Assembly (NCBI RefSeq): GCF_900108555.1
Contig: NZ_FNWV01000003.1
Span: 124,334 to 188,333 of the forward strand
DNA: 64,000 nucleotides
Source: Ruminococcus flavefaciens
GTDB lineage: Bacteria; Bacillota; Clostridia; Oscillospirales; Ruminococcaceae
Reading direction: 5' to 3'
Shown: positions 26,560-34,196 of the stretch, in pieces
Position numbering within the stretch: position 1 is the first letter of the stretch
Layout: the number at the start of each line of letters is the position of its first letter
The notes under the pieces: model-generated
Told to the model about the DNA's origin: nothing
The model's database searches: none
The model's input: the letters and a program-made list of their open reading frames with translations, nothing else
Made by a program: the position numbers and the translations under genes

Positions 26560-26943
26560 ATGGACCAGCTTGAAAACATACTCGAACAGTTCAATGATCT
26601 TGATACGGAAAGGACTTTTGATGACAAAGATATAAGCAAACAAAGCGTATTTGCTATTTTTGCGTATCTTCTTCCTTTCCTTTTCTTCCTGCCGTATGTG
26701 AGCGACAACAATTCCGCATACTGCAAATTCCACTCAAATCAGAGCTTTATATGGCTCATAACTCTTATCGCACTTTCGATCATCTGTGGTATAATCGGAA
26801 TAATACCTGTGATAGGTTTTATCGTATGGAGAATATGCTTCCCTATAGCTGTACTTGCCATAGACTTTGCATTCATTATCGGGAGCTTAAAGGGCAAGGC
26901 ATACAGACTCCCATTTGTAGGAAGCCTTTTCAACGTATTCTGA
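26560..26943 (+). CDS. small Tic20/DUF4870-like membrane protein
   Basis: This 127-residue protein has an acidic, soluble N-terminal 30 residues and three to four transmembrane helices. The motif YCKFHSNQSFIWLI after the first helix resembles the Tic20/DUF4870 group, whose role is unclear. I start at ATG 26560 because ggagg lies nine bases upstream; the ATG at 26554 is too close to it. It ends just before a convergent lipoprotein gene. Confidence 0.7.
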   Translation: MDQLENILEQFNDLDTERTFDDKDISKQSVFAIFAYLLPFLFFLPYVSDNNSAYCKFHSNQSFIWLITLIALSIICGIIGIIPVIGFIVWRICFPIAVLAIDFAFIIGSLKGKAYRLPFVGSLFNVF

Positions 26944-26944
26944 G

Positions 26945-27352
26945 TCAGCTTACAGGCATTTTTATACTGCCGCCGTCCTCACTGTAGACCATTGAGGCAA
27001 CAGCAGTATCATCGCAGACCAGTAATTCTGCAAGCATTTTCATATTTTCGGGACTGTAATTCTTTACCTCATAGGTGTAAAGCTTTGCATTCCTTCCCGA
27101 GTATTTCCTGAGAGGCAGACCTTGTTTGTCCTGCATTTCGGCATATTCCTCGTAAATATCCGAAAATTCATTCGGGATAAGAATATCTTTTTCGGATATC
27201 TCTTCCACTTCCCAGCCGTGAGAAGCAAAATAATCTATGCGTTGAGAAACGTCTGCGGCTTTTGGGAGCAGTGTGGGGGTATCTTCTTTTTTTCCGCATG
27301 ATGCAAGAGCAAATGCGGCTGCGGCAAATACCATGATAGTGAATTTTTTCAT
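26945..27352 (-). CDS. small secreted lipoprotein, unknown function
   Basis: This 135-residue protein starts MKKFTIMVFAAAAFALASCG, a type II signal peptide with the lipobox ALASC (Cys near residue 19). The mature part has no family I recognise; it alternates strands and contains an Asp/Glu-rich region about 60-90. Expression is convergent with the preceding membrane protein. I start at 27352 because the upstream TTG falls before any usable ribosome binding site. Confidence 0.7.
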   Translation of the reverse strand: MKKFTIMVFAAAAFALASCGKKEDTPTLLPKAADVSQRIDYFASHGWEVEEISEKDILIPNEFSDIYEEYAEMQDKQGLPLRKYSGRNAKLYTYEVKNYSPENMKMLAELLVCDDTAVASMVYSEDGGSIKMPVS

Positions 27353-27441
27353 GAGGGACAACTCCGTTTCTGTTATGGATTGTAAGGCGCATCAGTATAT
27401 CTTATTCATAAATAAAGGCACATATGCCCACAGGAGGAACA

Positions 27442-28227
27442 ATGGCACAGATAAGGCTCGACAAATTCATTTCCGAGAGAACTGAATATACAAGAAGTCA
27501 GATAAAGGAGCTTGCCGCAAAGGGAAAGATATGTCTCGGCGGTGTCGTTGTGAAAAAGTCTGATACCAAGATAGATCCCGAGTCGGCAGATGTAACAGTT
27601 TGCGGACAGAAGATAGGCAGCTCGCGCTATAAGTATATACTCCTCAACAAACCACAGGGCTATGTATGCTCGACTGACGATAAGGACGGCGATACTGTAC
27701 TGAAGCTGCTCCCCCCTGAAATTCGTACAAAGGGGATGTTCCCCGCAGGAAGGCTCGACAAGGATTCAATAGGTGCTCTGCTCATAACCGATGACGGCGA
27801 ACTGGCGCACAATTTGTTATCTCCGAAACACCATATACCCAAAATTTATATTGTGAAACTTGCCAGACCATTTGAAAATAATTATATTAACAAATTTGAA
27901 AACGGCATAGTTTTAGCGGACGGTGAGACTTGTCTCCCCGCAAGGGTAAAAAAAGCCGAAAATACCGATAGACTGGCTTTTGTTGAATTAAACGAGGGAA
28001 AATATCATCAGGTCAAAAGAATGTTCGCCGCTGTGGGTAATCATGTAGAGCTGCTTATGAGAGTTTCTCTCGGAGCATTGGTTCTGCCCGAAAAACTGGC
28101 AATAGGAGAGTGTATGGAATTATTGCACAAAGATGTTGAAAACTTGTTCAGAGAACAGGATTTTGAGTCTTTTTGTGACCGATATTCGCCCATTTTTTCG
28201 GCAAATCTAATAAACAACCTTTTGTAA
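27442..28227 (+). CDS. rsuA: rRNA pseudouridine synthase, RsuA family
   Basis: This 261-residue enzyme makes pseudouridine in rRNA. An N-terminal S4 domain (MAQIRLDKFISERTEYTRSQIKELAAKGKICLGG) precedes the catalytic domain. The catalytic Asp is in GRLDKDSIGALLITDDG, and NEGKYHQVKRMFAAVG is the usual second block. The start is ATG 27442, seven bases after aggagg; the frame's upstream ATG lies before the ribosome binding site. The exact target (16S U516 or another) is inferred only. Confidence 0.9.
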   Translation: MAQIRLDKFISERTEYTRSQIKELAAKGKICLGGVVVKKSDTKIDPESADVTVCGQKIGSSRYKYILLNKPQGYVCSTDDKDGDTVLKLLPPEIRTKGMFPAGRLDKDSIGALLITDDGELAHNLLSPKHHIPKIYIVKLARPFENNYINKFENGIVLADGETCLPARVKKAENTDRLAFVELNEGKYHQVKRMFAAVGNHVELLMRVSLGALVLPEKLAIGECMELLHKDVENLFREQDFESFCDRYSPIFSANLINNLL

Positions 28228-28245
28228 GTTTGGCGATTTAGCAAC

Positions 28246-28274
28246 TTGAAATGTTATGAAAAATGTGATATTAT
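28246..28274 (+). promoter_or_regulatory. sigma-A promoter of the MsmX-like ATPase
   Basis: TTGAAA (28246-28251), a 17-base spacer and TATTAT (28269-28274). It lies about 65 bases upstream of the start codon. Confidence 0.7.
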
Positions 28275-28339
28275 ATTATCATAGCTGATAATGGAATAAA
28301 ATAATCGGCATTATATTTTGAACTGGAGGACTGGATTAA

Positions 28340-29470
28340 ATGGCAGGCTTAACACTTAAAGGCATTTATAAGAAATATCCGGGCGGCGTTGTTGCTGTTT
28401 CAGATGTTAATTTAGAGATAAGAGATAAGGAGTTCATCGTTCTTGTTGGACCGTCAGGCTGCGGTAAGTCAACAACTCTTCGTATGATCGCTGGTCTTGA
28501 AGAGATCTCAGAGGGTGAACTTTATATAGGCGATCGTCTCGTAAACGATATCGCACCTAAGGACAGAGATATTGCAATGGTTTTCCAGAACTACGCTCTC
28601 TATCCGCATATGACAGTATTTGATAACATGGCATTCGGCCTTAAGCTCCGTAAGGTTCCAAGACCTGAGATCGAGAGAAAGGTTAACGAAGCTGCTAAGA
28701 TACTCGACCTTACACACCTTCTCGACAGAAAGCCAAAGGCTATGTCAGGCGGTCAGAGACAGAGAGTTGCTCTCGGTCGTGCTATCGTTCGTTCACCTAA
28801 GGTATTCCTTCTCGACGAGCCTCTTTCAAACCTCGATGCAAAGCTCCGTGCTCAGATGAGAACCGAGATCGCTAAGATCCATAAGAAGCTCGGTACAACA
28901 TTCATCTACGTAACTCATGACCAGACAGAGGCTATGACAATGGGTGACAGAATCGTATGTATGAAGGACGGTTTCGTTCAGCAGATCGATACACCTCAGA
29001 ACCTCTATGAGAATCCTGTAAACAAGTTCGTTGCAGGCTTCCTCGGCTCACCTCAGATGAACTTCATCGACGCAGAGCTCAAGGAAGAGTATGGTCAGTA
29101 TATCGTTGAATTCGGTGCTACAAACGGCAGAGGAAACAGATATCAGATCATCGTTCCTGAGTCAAAGGTCAACGAAGAGCTCAACAACTATGTAGGTAAG
29201 GAGATCACTCTCGGTGTTCGTCCTGAGTCTATCCACGACGAAGAGATGTATCTCTCAAATGCTTCAACAGGCGTTATCGACGCAAACGTTGAAATTACAG
29301 AAATGATGGGTGCTGAGACATACCTCTATCTCCTTTGCGAGGGTATTCCGCTCACAGCACGAGTTAGCCCAAGATCAACAGCAAGACCCGGAGATGATAT
29401 CAAGGTTGCTATTGATCCTAACAGGATCCATATCTTCGATAAGGAAACTGAAAAGGCTATTGTTAACTGA
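28340..29470 (+). CDS. msmX: MsmX/UgpC-like sugar ABC transporter ATP-binding protein
   Basis: This 376-residue ATPase has Walker A GPSGCGKST (37-45), signature MSGGQ (135-139), Walker B VFLLDE (156-160) and a C-terminal OB/TOBE regulatory domain (about 235-376). No permease or binding-protein gene is adjacent, so it probably energises several sugar importers encoded elsewhere, as MsmX does in Bacillus. It has its own promoter and terminator. It also uses CTC/GTT/ATC-type codons heavily, which fits high expression. Confidence 0.92.
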   Translation: MAGLTLKGIYKKYPGGVVAVSDVNLEIRDKEFIVLVGPSGCGKSTTLRMIAGLEEISEGELYIGDRLVNDIAPKDRDIAMVFQNYALYPHMTVFDNMAFGLKLRKVPRPEIERKVNEAAKILDLTHLLDRKPKAMSGGQRQRVALGRAIVRSPKVFLLDEPLSNLDAKLRAQMRTEIAKIHKKLGTTFIYVTHDQTEAMTMGDRIVCMKDGFVQQIDTPQNLYENPVNKFVAGFLGSPQMNFIDAELKEEYGQYIVEFGATNGRGNRYQIIVPESKVNEELNNYVGKEITLGVRPESIHDEEMYLSNASTGVIDANVEITEMMGAETYLYLLCEGIPLTARVSPRSTARPGDDIKVAIDPNRIHIFDKETEKAIVN

Positions 29471-29540
29471 TTAATTCTTTTCATATTTATCCTTTCTTTC
29501 TTGGTACACACCGTCGGGAGATGTTGTGTACAGGCAAATT

Positions 29541-29568
29541 ACCGCAGTATTTTTACTGCGGTTTTTTG
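29541..29568 (+). terminator. intrinsic terminator after msmX
   Basis: The stem accgcagta/tactgcggt is followed by six T. It lies between msmX and the dipeptidase gene. Confidence 0.9.
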
Positions 29569-29594
29569 TATTATTTAGTTTTACGGAGGCAAAA

Positions 29595-30890
29595 ATGACT
29601 GAAATAAGAAAATACCTTGAAGCACATAAACAGGAGATGATAGACCTTCTCGCTGAGCTCGTTGCAATACCCAGTATACAGGGAAAAGCCGAGGAGGGAG
29701 CTCCTTTCGGCAGAGAGCCTGCAAGAGCACTTGAAGTCATGCTGAAAAAGTGTGAGGAGGCAGGTTTTAAAGTTGATAATGTTGAAAACTACGCAGGCTC
29801 TGCGGATATAAGCGATCTTCCTGCTGAGCTTGCCGTACTTACGCACCTTGACGTAGTTCCCGTAGGTTCGGGCTGGACAACCGATCCCTTCGTGCTGCGC
29901 TACGAAGCAGATACGGATAAGCTTATCGGACGCGGAGCTATTGACGATAAAGGACCTGCTGTAGCCGCATTTTTTGCTGCAAGAGCTGTAAAAGAGCTGG
30001 GACTGCCGCTGAAAAAGGGCATACGTCTTATTTTCGGAACTAACGAGGAGAACGGTTCCGCAGACCTTGCTTATTACCGCAAAAAGCGCGAATTACCGCC
30101 AATGGTGTTCACTCCCGACGGTGAGTATCCGCTTATCAACGCGGAAAAAGGTATGCTGAGAGTGTATTTCTCATCGGATTTCGATGACGATGAGATACTT
30201 GAAATACAGGCAGGAACGGTCATAAATGCAGTTCCGCAGTTCTGCACGGTAACAATGGACAGTGACGAGGACGAGCCTGTTGAAGCCGTTTATGAGGGAA
30301 CATCGGCTCACGCATCAACTCCCGAAAAGGGCGAAAACGCTATAACTCAGTTCCTTGACGGCTATAGCGGCGAGAATATGCTGCTCTGCGGACTGGCTGA
30401 ACTTTTCCCACACGGCGAGTTCAACGGCAAAAACTGCGGACTTGGCTTTTCTGACGAGTTATCGGGAGATATGACATGTGTACTGTCCATGCTGAACACC
30501 GAAAACGGCAGGATATACGGCGGTATCGACATTCGTTTCCCGCTTGACCGCAAAAAGGCTGAGATAAGCAGTATTATCTGCGGCGCACTTGAGAGCGCAG
30601 GCTTTACTGTTGACTCCTGCGAGGGAGTTGAGCCTCACTGCACTGACGAGAATTCAACATTTGTACAGACATTGTTGAAAACTTATGAGAGAGTTACAGG
30701 TGAAAAGGGACGCTGTATCGCTATCGGCGGCGGTACTTATGTACACGAGATCGAGGGCGGAGTAGCCTTCGGTGCGGAGTTCCCCAACGAGGACGGTCAT
30801 ATGCACAGTCCCGACGAGTTCATAACGGCTGCTAATCTGCTGAAAAATGCAGAAATAATGGCAGAAGCTATTGCAGAGCTTTGCTGTTGA
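29595..30890 (+). CDS. pepV: M20 dipeptidase, PepV/Sapep family
   Basis: This 431-residue zinc peptidase belongs to the M20 family (PepV-like). The metal-site segments are LTHLDVVPVGSGW, GRGAIDDKGP, GTNEENGSADL and the C-terminal CIAIGGGTYVHEIEGG. PepV-type enzymes cleave dipeptides in the cytoplasm. I start at ATG 29595 because ggagg lies five to six bases upstream; the longer frame would include the terminator hairpin. REP-like repeats follow its stop codon. Confidence 0.9.
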   Translation: MTEIRKYLEAHKQEMIDLLAELVAIPSIQGKAEEGAPFGREPARALEVMLKKCEEAGFKVDNVENYAGSADISDLPAELAVLTHLDVVPVGSGWTTDPFVLRYEADTDKLIGRGAIDDKGPAVAAFFAARAVKELGLPLKKGIRLIFGTNEENGSADLAYYRKKRELPPMVFTPDGEYPLINAEKGMLRVYFSSDFDDDEILEIQAGTVINAVPQFCTVTMDSDEDEPVEAVYEGTSAHASTPEKGENAITQFLDGYSGENMLLCGLAELFPHGEFNGKNCGLGFSDELSGDMTCVLSMLNTENGRIYGGIDIRFPLDRKKAEISSIICGALESAGFTVDSCEGVEPHCTDENSTFVQTLLKTYERVTGEKGRCIAIGGGTYVHEIEGGVAFGAEFPNEDGHMHSPDEFITAANLLKNAEIMAEAIAELCC

Positions 30891-30897
30891 AAAGATA

Positions 30898-30919
30898 TAG
30901 GGCGCACAATGTGCGCCCG
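30898..30919 (+). repeat. GTAGGG hairpin-like repeat, diverged copy
   Basis: tagggcgcac and gtgcgcccg form an eight-base stem with a short loop. It lacks the leading G but otherwise fits the family. It lies just after the pepV stop and could act in 3' end formation. Confidence 0.55.
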
Positions 30920-30954
30920 TCTTGCTTTACGATGCAAATAACATGAAACGAATT

Positions 30955-30970
30955 GTAGGGGCCGCCTGTG
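30955..30970 (+). repeat. truncated GTAGGG repeat (5' half only)
   Basis: gtaggggccgcctgtg matches the first two thirds of the RAYT-2 type hairpin (gtaggggccgcc). The 3' half is missing, so it appears broken. Confidence 0.6.
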
Positions 30971-30987
30971 AGTTGAGAATGAATAAT

Positions 30988-31014
30988 GTAGGGGACGGCG
31001 TCCTCGACGTCCCG
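30988..31014 (+). repeat. GTAGGG hairpin repeat
   Basis: The element starts gtaggggacg and ends gacgtcccg. An inverted copy follows at 31052, so the two could be a REPIN-like pair separated by 37 bases. Confidence 0.75.
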
Positions 31015-31051
31015 AGTTCAGCTCGCCTGTTAATACATAATTATAAAAAAA

Positions 31052-31075
31052 CGGACTGCCAAAGGCAGTCCCTAC
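31052..31075 (-). repeat. GTAGGG hairpin repeat (inverted)
   Basis: On the minus strand it starts gtagggactg and ends cagtccg. Tandem units of ttacgcat follow (31078-31093). Confidence 0.8.
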
Positions 31076-31096
31076 AATTACGCATTACGCATTAAA

Positions 31097-31120
31097 AAGG
31101 CGGACTCAATGTCCGCCTTT
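31097..31120 (-). terminator. intrinsic terminator of the 31123 lipoprotein
   Basis: The stem aaaggcggac/gtccgccttt has U-tract-like T on both sides (minus strand ...cctttttaat). It sits two bases from the stop codon. Confidence 0.8.
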
Positions 31121-31122
31121 GT

Positions 31123-31488
31123 TTATCTGTCTTTCTTGTCAGTTGTGGTAGTTTTATCGTCATGTTCCTTGTCGCCGTCGAGCCCGTCGATAACGTCATC
31201 AACAGCGTTCTGAGCACCGTCTATCACTTCTTTGCCTGCATCTCCCACGCCGTCAACGACGTCTTTTCCTGCGTCACCGACACCGTCTGCGGCATCGTCA
31301 ACGCGGTCACGAATGCTGTCGTCACCTTTCCTGTCGGTAGTGCTTTCATACGTTTTATCAGTCGTGCCGTCAGTAATTACAGAGCCGTTTCCGTCATCTG
31401 TATAATGGCCGTCGCTGTTATCGCCGCAGCCTGTAAGAGTTGCACAAACGGTAAAAAATATGGAGCATATTGCTAAAAGCTTTTTCAT
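31123..31488 (-). CDS. small secreted lipoprotein with Asp/Gly-rich repeats
   Basis: This 121-residue protein starts MKKLLAICSIFFTVCATLTGCG (lipobox TLTGC). The mature part is Asp/Gly/Thr-rich. From about 60 to 110 it has four imperfect 11-12-residue repeats of the form DGVGDAGKDVVDG, which could form amphipathic helices or a YtxH/late-embryogenesis-like repeat. The longer frame upstream reads through a DnaA-box-rich intergenic region and is not coding. I do not recognise a family. Confidence 0.65.
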   Translation of the reverse strand: MKKLLAICSIFFTVCATLTGCGDNSDGHYTDDGNGSVITDGTTDKTYESTTDRKGDDSIRDRVDDAADGVGDAGKDVVDGVGDAGKEVIDGAQNAVDDVIDGLDGDKEHDDKTTTTDKKDR

Positions 31489-31567
31489 ACAAATCATATC
31501 CTTTACAGAGTATTGTTGTGGAGACGTTTTCCACAACTTATTTTTATTGTTTACTCTTTTTCCCTGA

Positions 31568-31576
31568 TTATCCACA
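31568..31576 (+). promoter_or_regulatory. perfect DnaA box
   Basis: TTATCCACA, the high-affinity DnaA box consensus. It is the only exact match I found in the regions I inspected closely, including oriC. Confidence 0.75.
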
Positions 31577-31766
31577 GGGTTTTCAACTTTTCCGCACTTC
31601 CAGAAAGTGTATTTTACGTTGTTTTCCACCTTTTCAACAGAGTTATCAACAATCGAACATATGACTCCACAACCAATTCAACACCGTGTTGAAAACTTTT
31701 CCACCCGTTTGTGAAATATAATTAGAACTATATTGCTGTAATTTTTTGGTTAAAAGTTGTTTCTGC

Positions 31767-31795
31767 TTGAATTATGTCACAGCTTGTGATAAAAT
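31767..31795 (+). promoter_or_regulatory. promoter of the DUF2461 gene
   Basis: TTGAAT (31767-31772), a 17-base spacer and TAAAAT (31790-31795), about 30 bases upstream of the ATG. Confidence 0.65.
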
Positions 31796-31826
31796 AAAAA
31801 CAGTTCTGAAATTGAAAGGTGATACA

Positions 31827-32579
31827 ATGTTTGAAGGATTTTCACAGGAGGCGTTGGAGTTCCTCCTCGGCATAAGGCATAACAACAATAAGGACTGGTT
31901 CGAGCCGCGTAAGAAGACATATACCGAGAAGATATTCGAGCCTATGAAGGCTCTGGGTGAGGAGCTTTTTGCGCCCTTTGCCGATATTGACGGTATGATG
32001 TACAAGGTGGGCAGGATATACCGTGACGAGAATTTCGCTCCGTATCTTCATTACCGCGACACTATGTGGATATACGTCCGCTACGATGCTTGGTACTGGA
32101 ACAAGACACCCACGCTGTATTTTGAGCTTTCTCCTGAGGGAGCGGAGTTCGGCTTCCGCATATCCAAGCCCGAAGCCGCAGTTATGGAGCGTTTCCGCAG
32201 TCAGCTTGCAGAGGACGCAGAGCCATTTCTCAACATGATATCAGAACTTGTTGAAAACTACGGACTCACAGTGGGCGGTGACGAATACAAGCGCAAGAAG
32301 CCCTGTCCGAAACCCGAACTGGAGAAATATTTCGTAAAAAAGGGACTCAGCGTGTACACGAAGGTAAGTGATCCCGAGGAGCTTTTCAGCCGAAAAATAG
32401 CGGAGCATACCGCCGAGGTGTTCAAAGCAGTACAGCCGCTGAACGATTACTTCCATGAAATTGTGGAAATTGAAGAGCTTGCCAAAGCCATACTCAAAGA
32501 GGAAAAGGAGCAGCAGCTCTCCCAGCCCGAACCCGAAATAAACATGGTAAAAGCCCCCGACATAGAATTCATGTGGTAG
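31827..32579 (+). CDS. DUF2461 (TIGR02453) family protein
   Basis: This 250-residue protein starts MFEGFSQEALEFL and contains LRHNNNKDWFEPRK-type (here IRHNNNKDWFEPRK), KVGRIYRDENFAPY and GFRISKPEAAVMERFR blocks, which define the DUF2461/TIGR02453 family. The function of the family is unknown. I start at ATG 31827 (aaaggtg nine bases upstream). Its C-terminal 40 residues are Glu/Gln-rich. Confidence 0.85.
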   Translation: MFEGFSQEALEFLLGIRHNNNKDWFEPRKKTYTEKIFEPMKALGEELFAPFADIDGMMYKVGRIYRDENFAPYLHYRDTMWIYVRYDAWYWNKTPTLYFELSPEGAEFGFRISKPEAAVMERFRSQLAEDAEPFLNMISELVENYGLTVGGDEYKRKKPCPKPELEKYFVKKGLSVYTKVSDPEELFSRKIAEHTAEVFKAVQPLNDYFHEIVEIEELAKAILKEEKEQQLSQPEPEINMVKAPDIEFMW

Positions 32580-32679
32580 GCAGCGTGACGCTGCACCCTA
32601 TCCACGTTGTCGCTTGCAAGCTCGCTCACTATCATCAAAACCGATATCTGTACATCGCTTACGGAACTTTTTACGGGGT

Positions 32680-32731
32680 GATTAGGTATCAGTTCCAACA
32701 TTCTAATCACTATGCACTAATCACTAATCAC
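32680..32731 (+). repeat. short tandem repeats (aatcact type)
   Basis: Imperfect units of aatcacta occur at 32705-32731 beside a GTAGGG repeat. The same word array occurs near 51006. Confidence 0.55.
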
Positions 32732-32732
32732 T

Positions 32733-32756
32733 CGGGCTGCCATAGGCAGCCCTTAC
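32733..32756 (-). repeat. GTAGGG-type hairpin repeat (inverted)
   Basis: On the minus strand it starts gtaagggctg and ends cagcccg. It is followed by tandem ccgaatt units (32757-32785) just before the gpr stop codon. Confidence 0.75.
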
Positions 32757-32787
32757 AATTCCGAATTCCGAATTCCGCATTCCTAAT

Positions 32788-33636
32788 TCAGAACAGCCCT
32801 CTTACGTCCTCAAAGGTGAGAGTAGGCTGCAAAGCGAGGTTTATACCGAAAGCAAGAAGCTGTGAAGCACGTTCGATGAGGCGGTCGATATCACGGGGAG
32901 TTACCATTATATTTGGCAGCTCCCTGTTTATGCTTTTCCCCGTGAGGCTTCGGACGATAGTGTGCATATCCACAACTGTGGGTACTCCCACGGCGATAAC
33001 GGGAATGCCGAAAAGTTTTTCCGAGAGCTCCATACGCTGATTTGAAACGCCGCTCCCGGGAGATATCCCCGTATCCGTGAGCTGTATGGTAGTGCCGAGA
33101 CGGCTTATGTCATTGCAGGCAAGAGCGTCTACAGCAATAACAGCTTTTGGCTTTATTTCGGCAGCTACAGCGCGGATTATCTCGGCAGTCTCGATGCCTG
33201 TCTGACCCATAACTCCGCCCGAGAATGTACTGACATTTCGGAGCGAGGTCAGGAACATCTTCTCGTCTGCGTCAAGCTCACCGCCGAGATGTCGCGTAGC
33301 AAGTACCTTTGCGGCTGTCTGCGGACCTATGGCATCGGGCGTTATATCGTTATTGCCAAGCCCTGCAACGAGCACATCACCCTCAGGGAGAAGCCGCGAC
33401 AGCTCGTCAGCCAGCTCCTGAGCCATTAGCTTGTAATCATCGGAAAATCGGCTGAGACTGCCGCCCTCAAGGGTGATATAGCGTCCCTTGCCCTTGCCAA
33501 TGGTTGAAAGGCAGCTGTCATCGTCAATGATTATCTCGGTAATGCTGAAAGCCCTGCCGCGAGTTGAGATGTGAACGCTGTCGGGCAGTCGGTCACAGGA
33601 GATGCTTTCCAGTGCAAGATCTGTGCGAAAAACCAT
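32788..33636 (-). CDS. gpr: germination protease GPR
   Basis: GPR (282 aa) is the endoprotease that degrades small acid-soluble spore proteins during germination. The N-terminal FRTDLALES is the typical maturation-site region. The core has GDVLVAGLGNNDITPDAIGP, FSGGVMGQTGIETAEI and AVIAVDALACNDISRLGTTIQLTDTGISPGSGVSNQRMELS. I start at ATG 33636 because ggagg lies five bases upstream; earlier starts precede that site. It is shorter than Bacillus GPR (about 370), as in other clostridia. Confidence 0.93.
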   Translation of the reverse strand: MVFRTDLALESISCDRLPDSVHISTRGRAFSITEIIIDDDSCLSTIGKGKGRYITLEGGSLSRFSDDYKLMAQELADELSRLLPEGDVLVAGLGNNDITPDAIGPQTAAKVLATRHLGGELDADEKMFLTSLRNVSTFSGGVMGQTGIETAEIIRAVAAEIKPKAVIAVDALACNDISRLGTTIQLTDTGISPGSGVSNQRMELSEKLFGIPVIAVGVPTVVDMHTIVRSLTGKSINRELPNIMVTPRDIDRLIERASQLLAFGINLALQPTLTFEDVRGLF

Positions 33637-33707
33637 ATATTCCTCCATATTGTGCATTTTGCTTTAATTGTGGAAAAAATTTATCACTATTATTTCACTT
33701 TTAGATA

Positions 33708-33736
33708 TTGAAAACAATGTGGAAAAATGTTATAAT
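33708..33736 (+). promoter_or_regulatory. sigma-A promoter of rpsT
   Basis: TTGAAA (33708-33713), 17 bases and TATAAT (33731-33736). Two gtggaaaa words (33670 and 33720), which are complements of a DnaA-box-like ttttccac, flank it. Confidence 0.8.
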
Positions 33737-33739
33737 TAT

Positions 33740-33862
33740 ATTTGTCTCAGTATGGCAGCTGTGCGTTGCAGCTGTCGGGAGTGAACGAACCCGTGTTTGC
33801 TCCTATTATCTGTAAAATGCGGACGATTATTCCGCCTGCATAATTCAAGGAGGTGTAACAAA
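33740..33862 (+). promoter_or_regulatory. structured 5' leader of rpsT (candidate)
   Basis: A leader of about 120 bases contains two plausible hairpins: gcagctg/cagctgt (33753-33778) and gcgg...ccgc (33817-33837). S20 genes can be autoregulated through their leaders, but I do not recognise a known motif. Confidence 0.35.
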
Positions 33863-34123
33863 ATGCCAAACATTAAGTCTGCTAAGAAGAGAGTAAAGGT
33901 TAACGCAACAAAGGCTGCTGCTAACAAGGCAAGAAAGTCAAATCTCAAGACAGTTCTCAAGAAGGCTGACGCAGCTGTAGCAACAGGTGCTGCTGACAAG
34001 GCAGAGGCAATCAAGGTTGCTATCAAGAGAGTTGATCAGGCTTGCGCAAAGGGTCTTATGCACAAGAATAAGGCTGCAAGAAAGAAGTCTCAGCTCGCTA
34101 AGAAGCTCAATGCTGCTGAATAA
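33863..34123 (+). CDS. rpsT: 30S ribosomal protein S20
   Basis: S20 (86 aa) is a basic, helical 16S-binding ribosomal protein. MPNIKSAKKRVKVN and the Ala/Lys-rich helices (KAIKVAIKRVDQACAKGLMHKNKAARKKSQLAKKL-like end) match the family. aaggaggtg lies upstream of ATG 33863. It has its own promoter and terminator. Confidence 0.97.
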   Translation: MPNIKSAKKRVKVNATKAAANKARKSNLKTVLKKADAAVATGAADKAEAIKVAIKRVDQACAKGLMHKNKAARKKSQLAKKLNAAE

Positions 34124-34154
34124 TAGGTCTTTTTTGATCATATAAGAAATCAAA

Positions 34155-34196
34155 CCCCTTGCGGACAACTCACGGTCTGCAAGGGGATTTTGTTTT
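34155..34196 (+). terminator. intrinsic terminator of rpsT
   Basis: The stem ccccttgcggac/ggtctgcaagggg (with one bulge) is followed by attttgtttt. Confidence 0.9.

Larger units (their letters stand above)
31489..31826. other. intergenic region rich in DnaA-box-like words
   Basis: This 338-base gap lies between divergent genes. It holds one perfect DnaA box TTATCCACA (31568-31576). Near matches are ttttccaca (31527-31535), ttttccgca (31588-31596), ttttccacc (31622-31630 and 31697-31705) and ttatcaaca (31643-31651). TTCAACA/TGTTGAA words lie between 31632 and 31694. The pattern resembles the dnaA-flanking regions and is denser in perfect boxes. It also contains the promoter at 31767. Confidence 0.65.

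Noticed and set aside
31489..31629. N-terminal extension of the 31123 lipoprotein
   Set aside because: It would place 47 residues before a perfect signal peptide, and its DNA contains the DnaA-box cluster.
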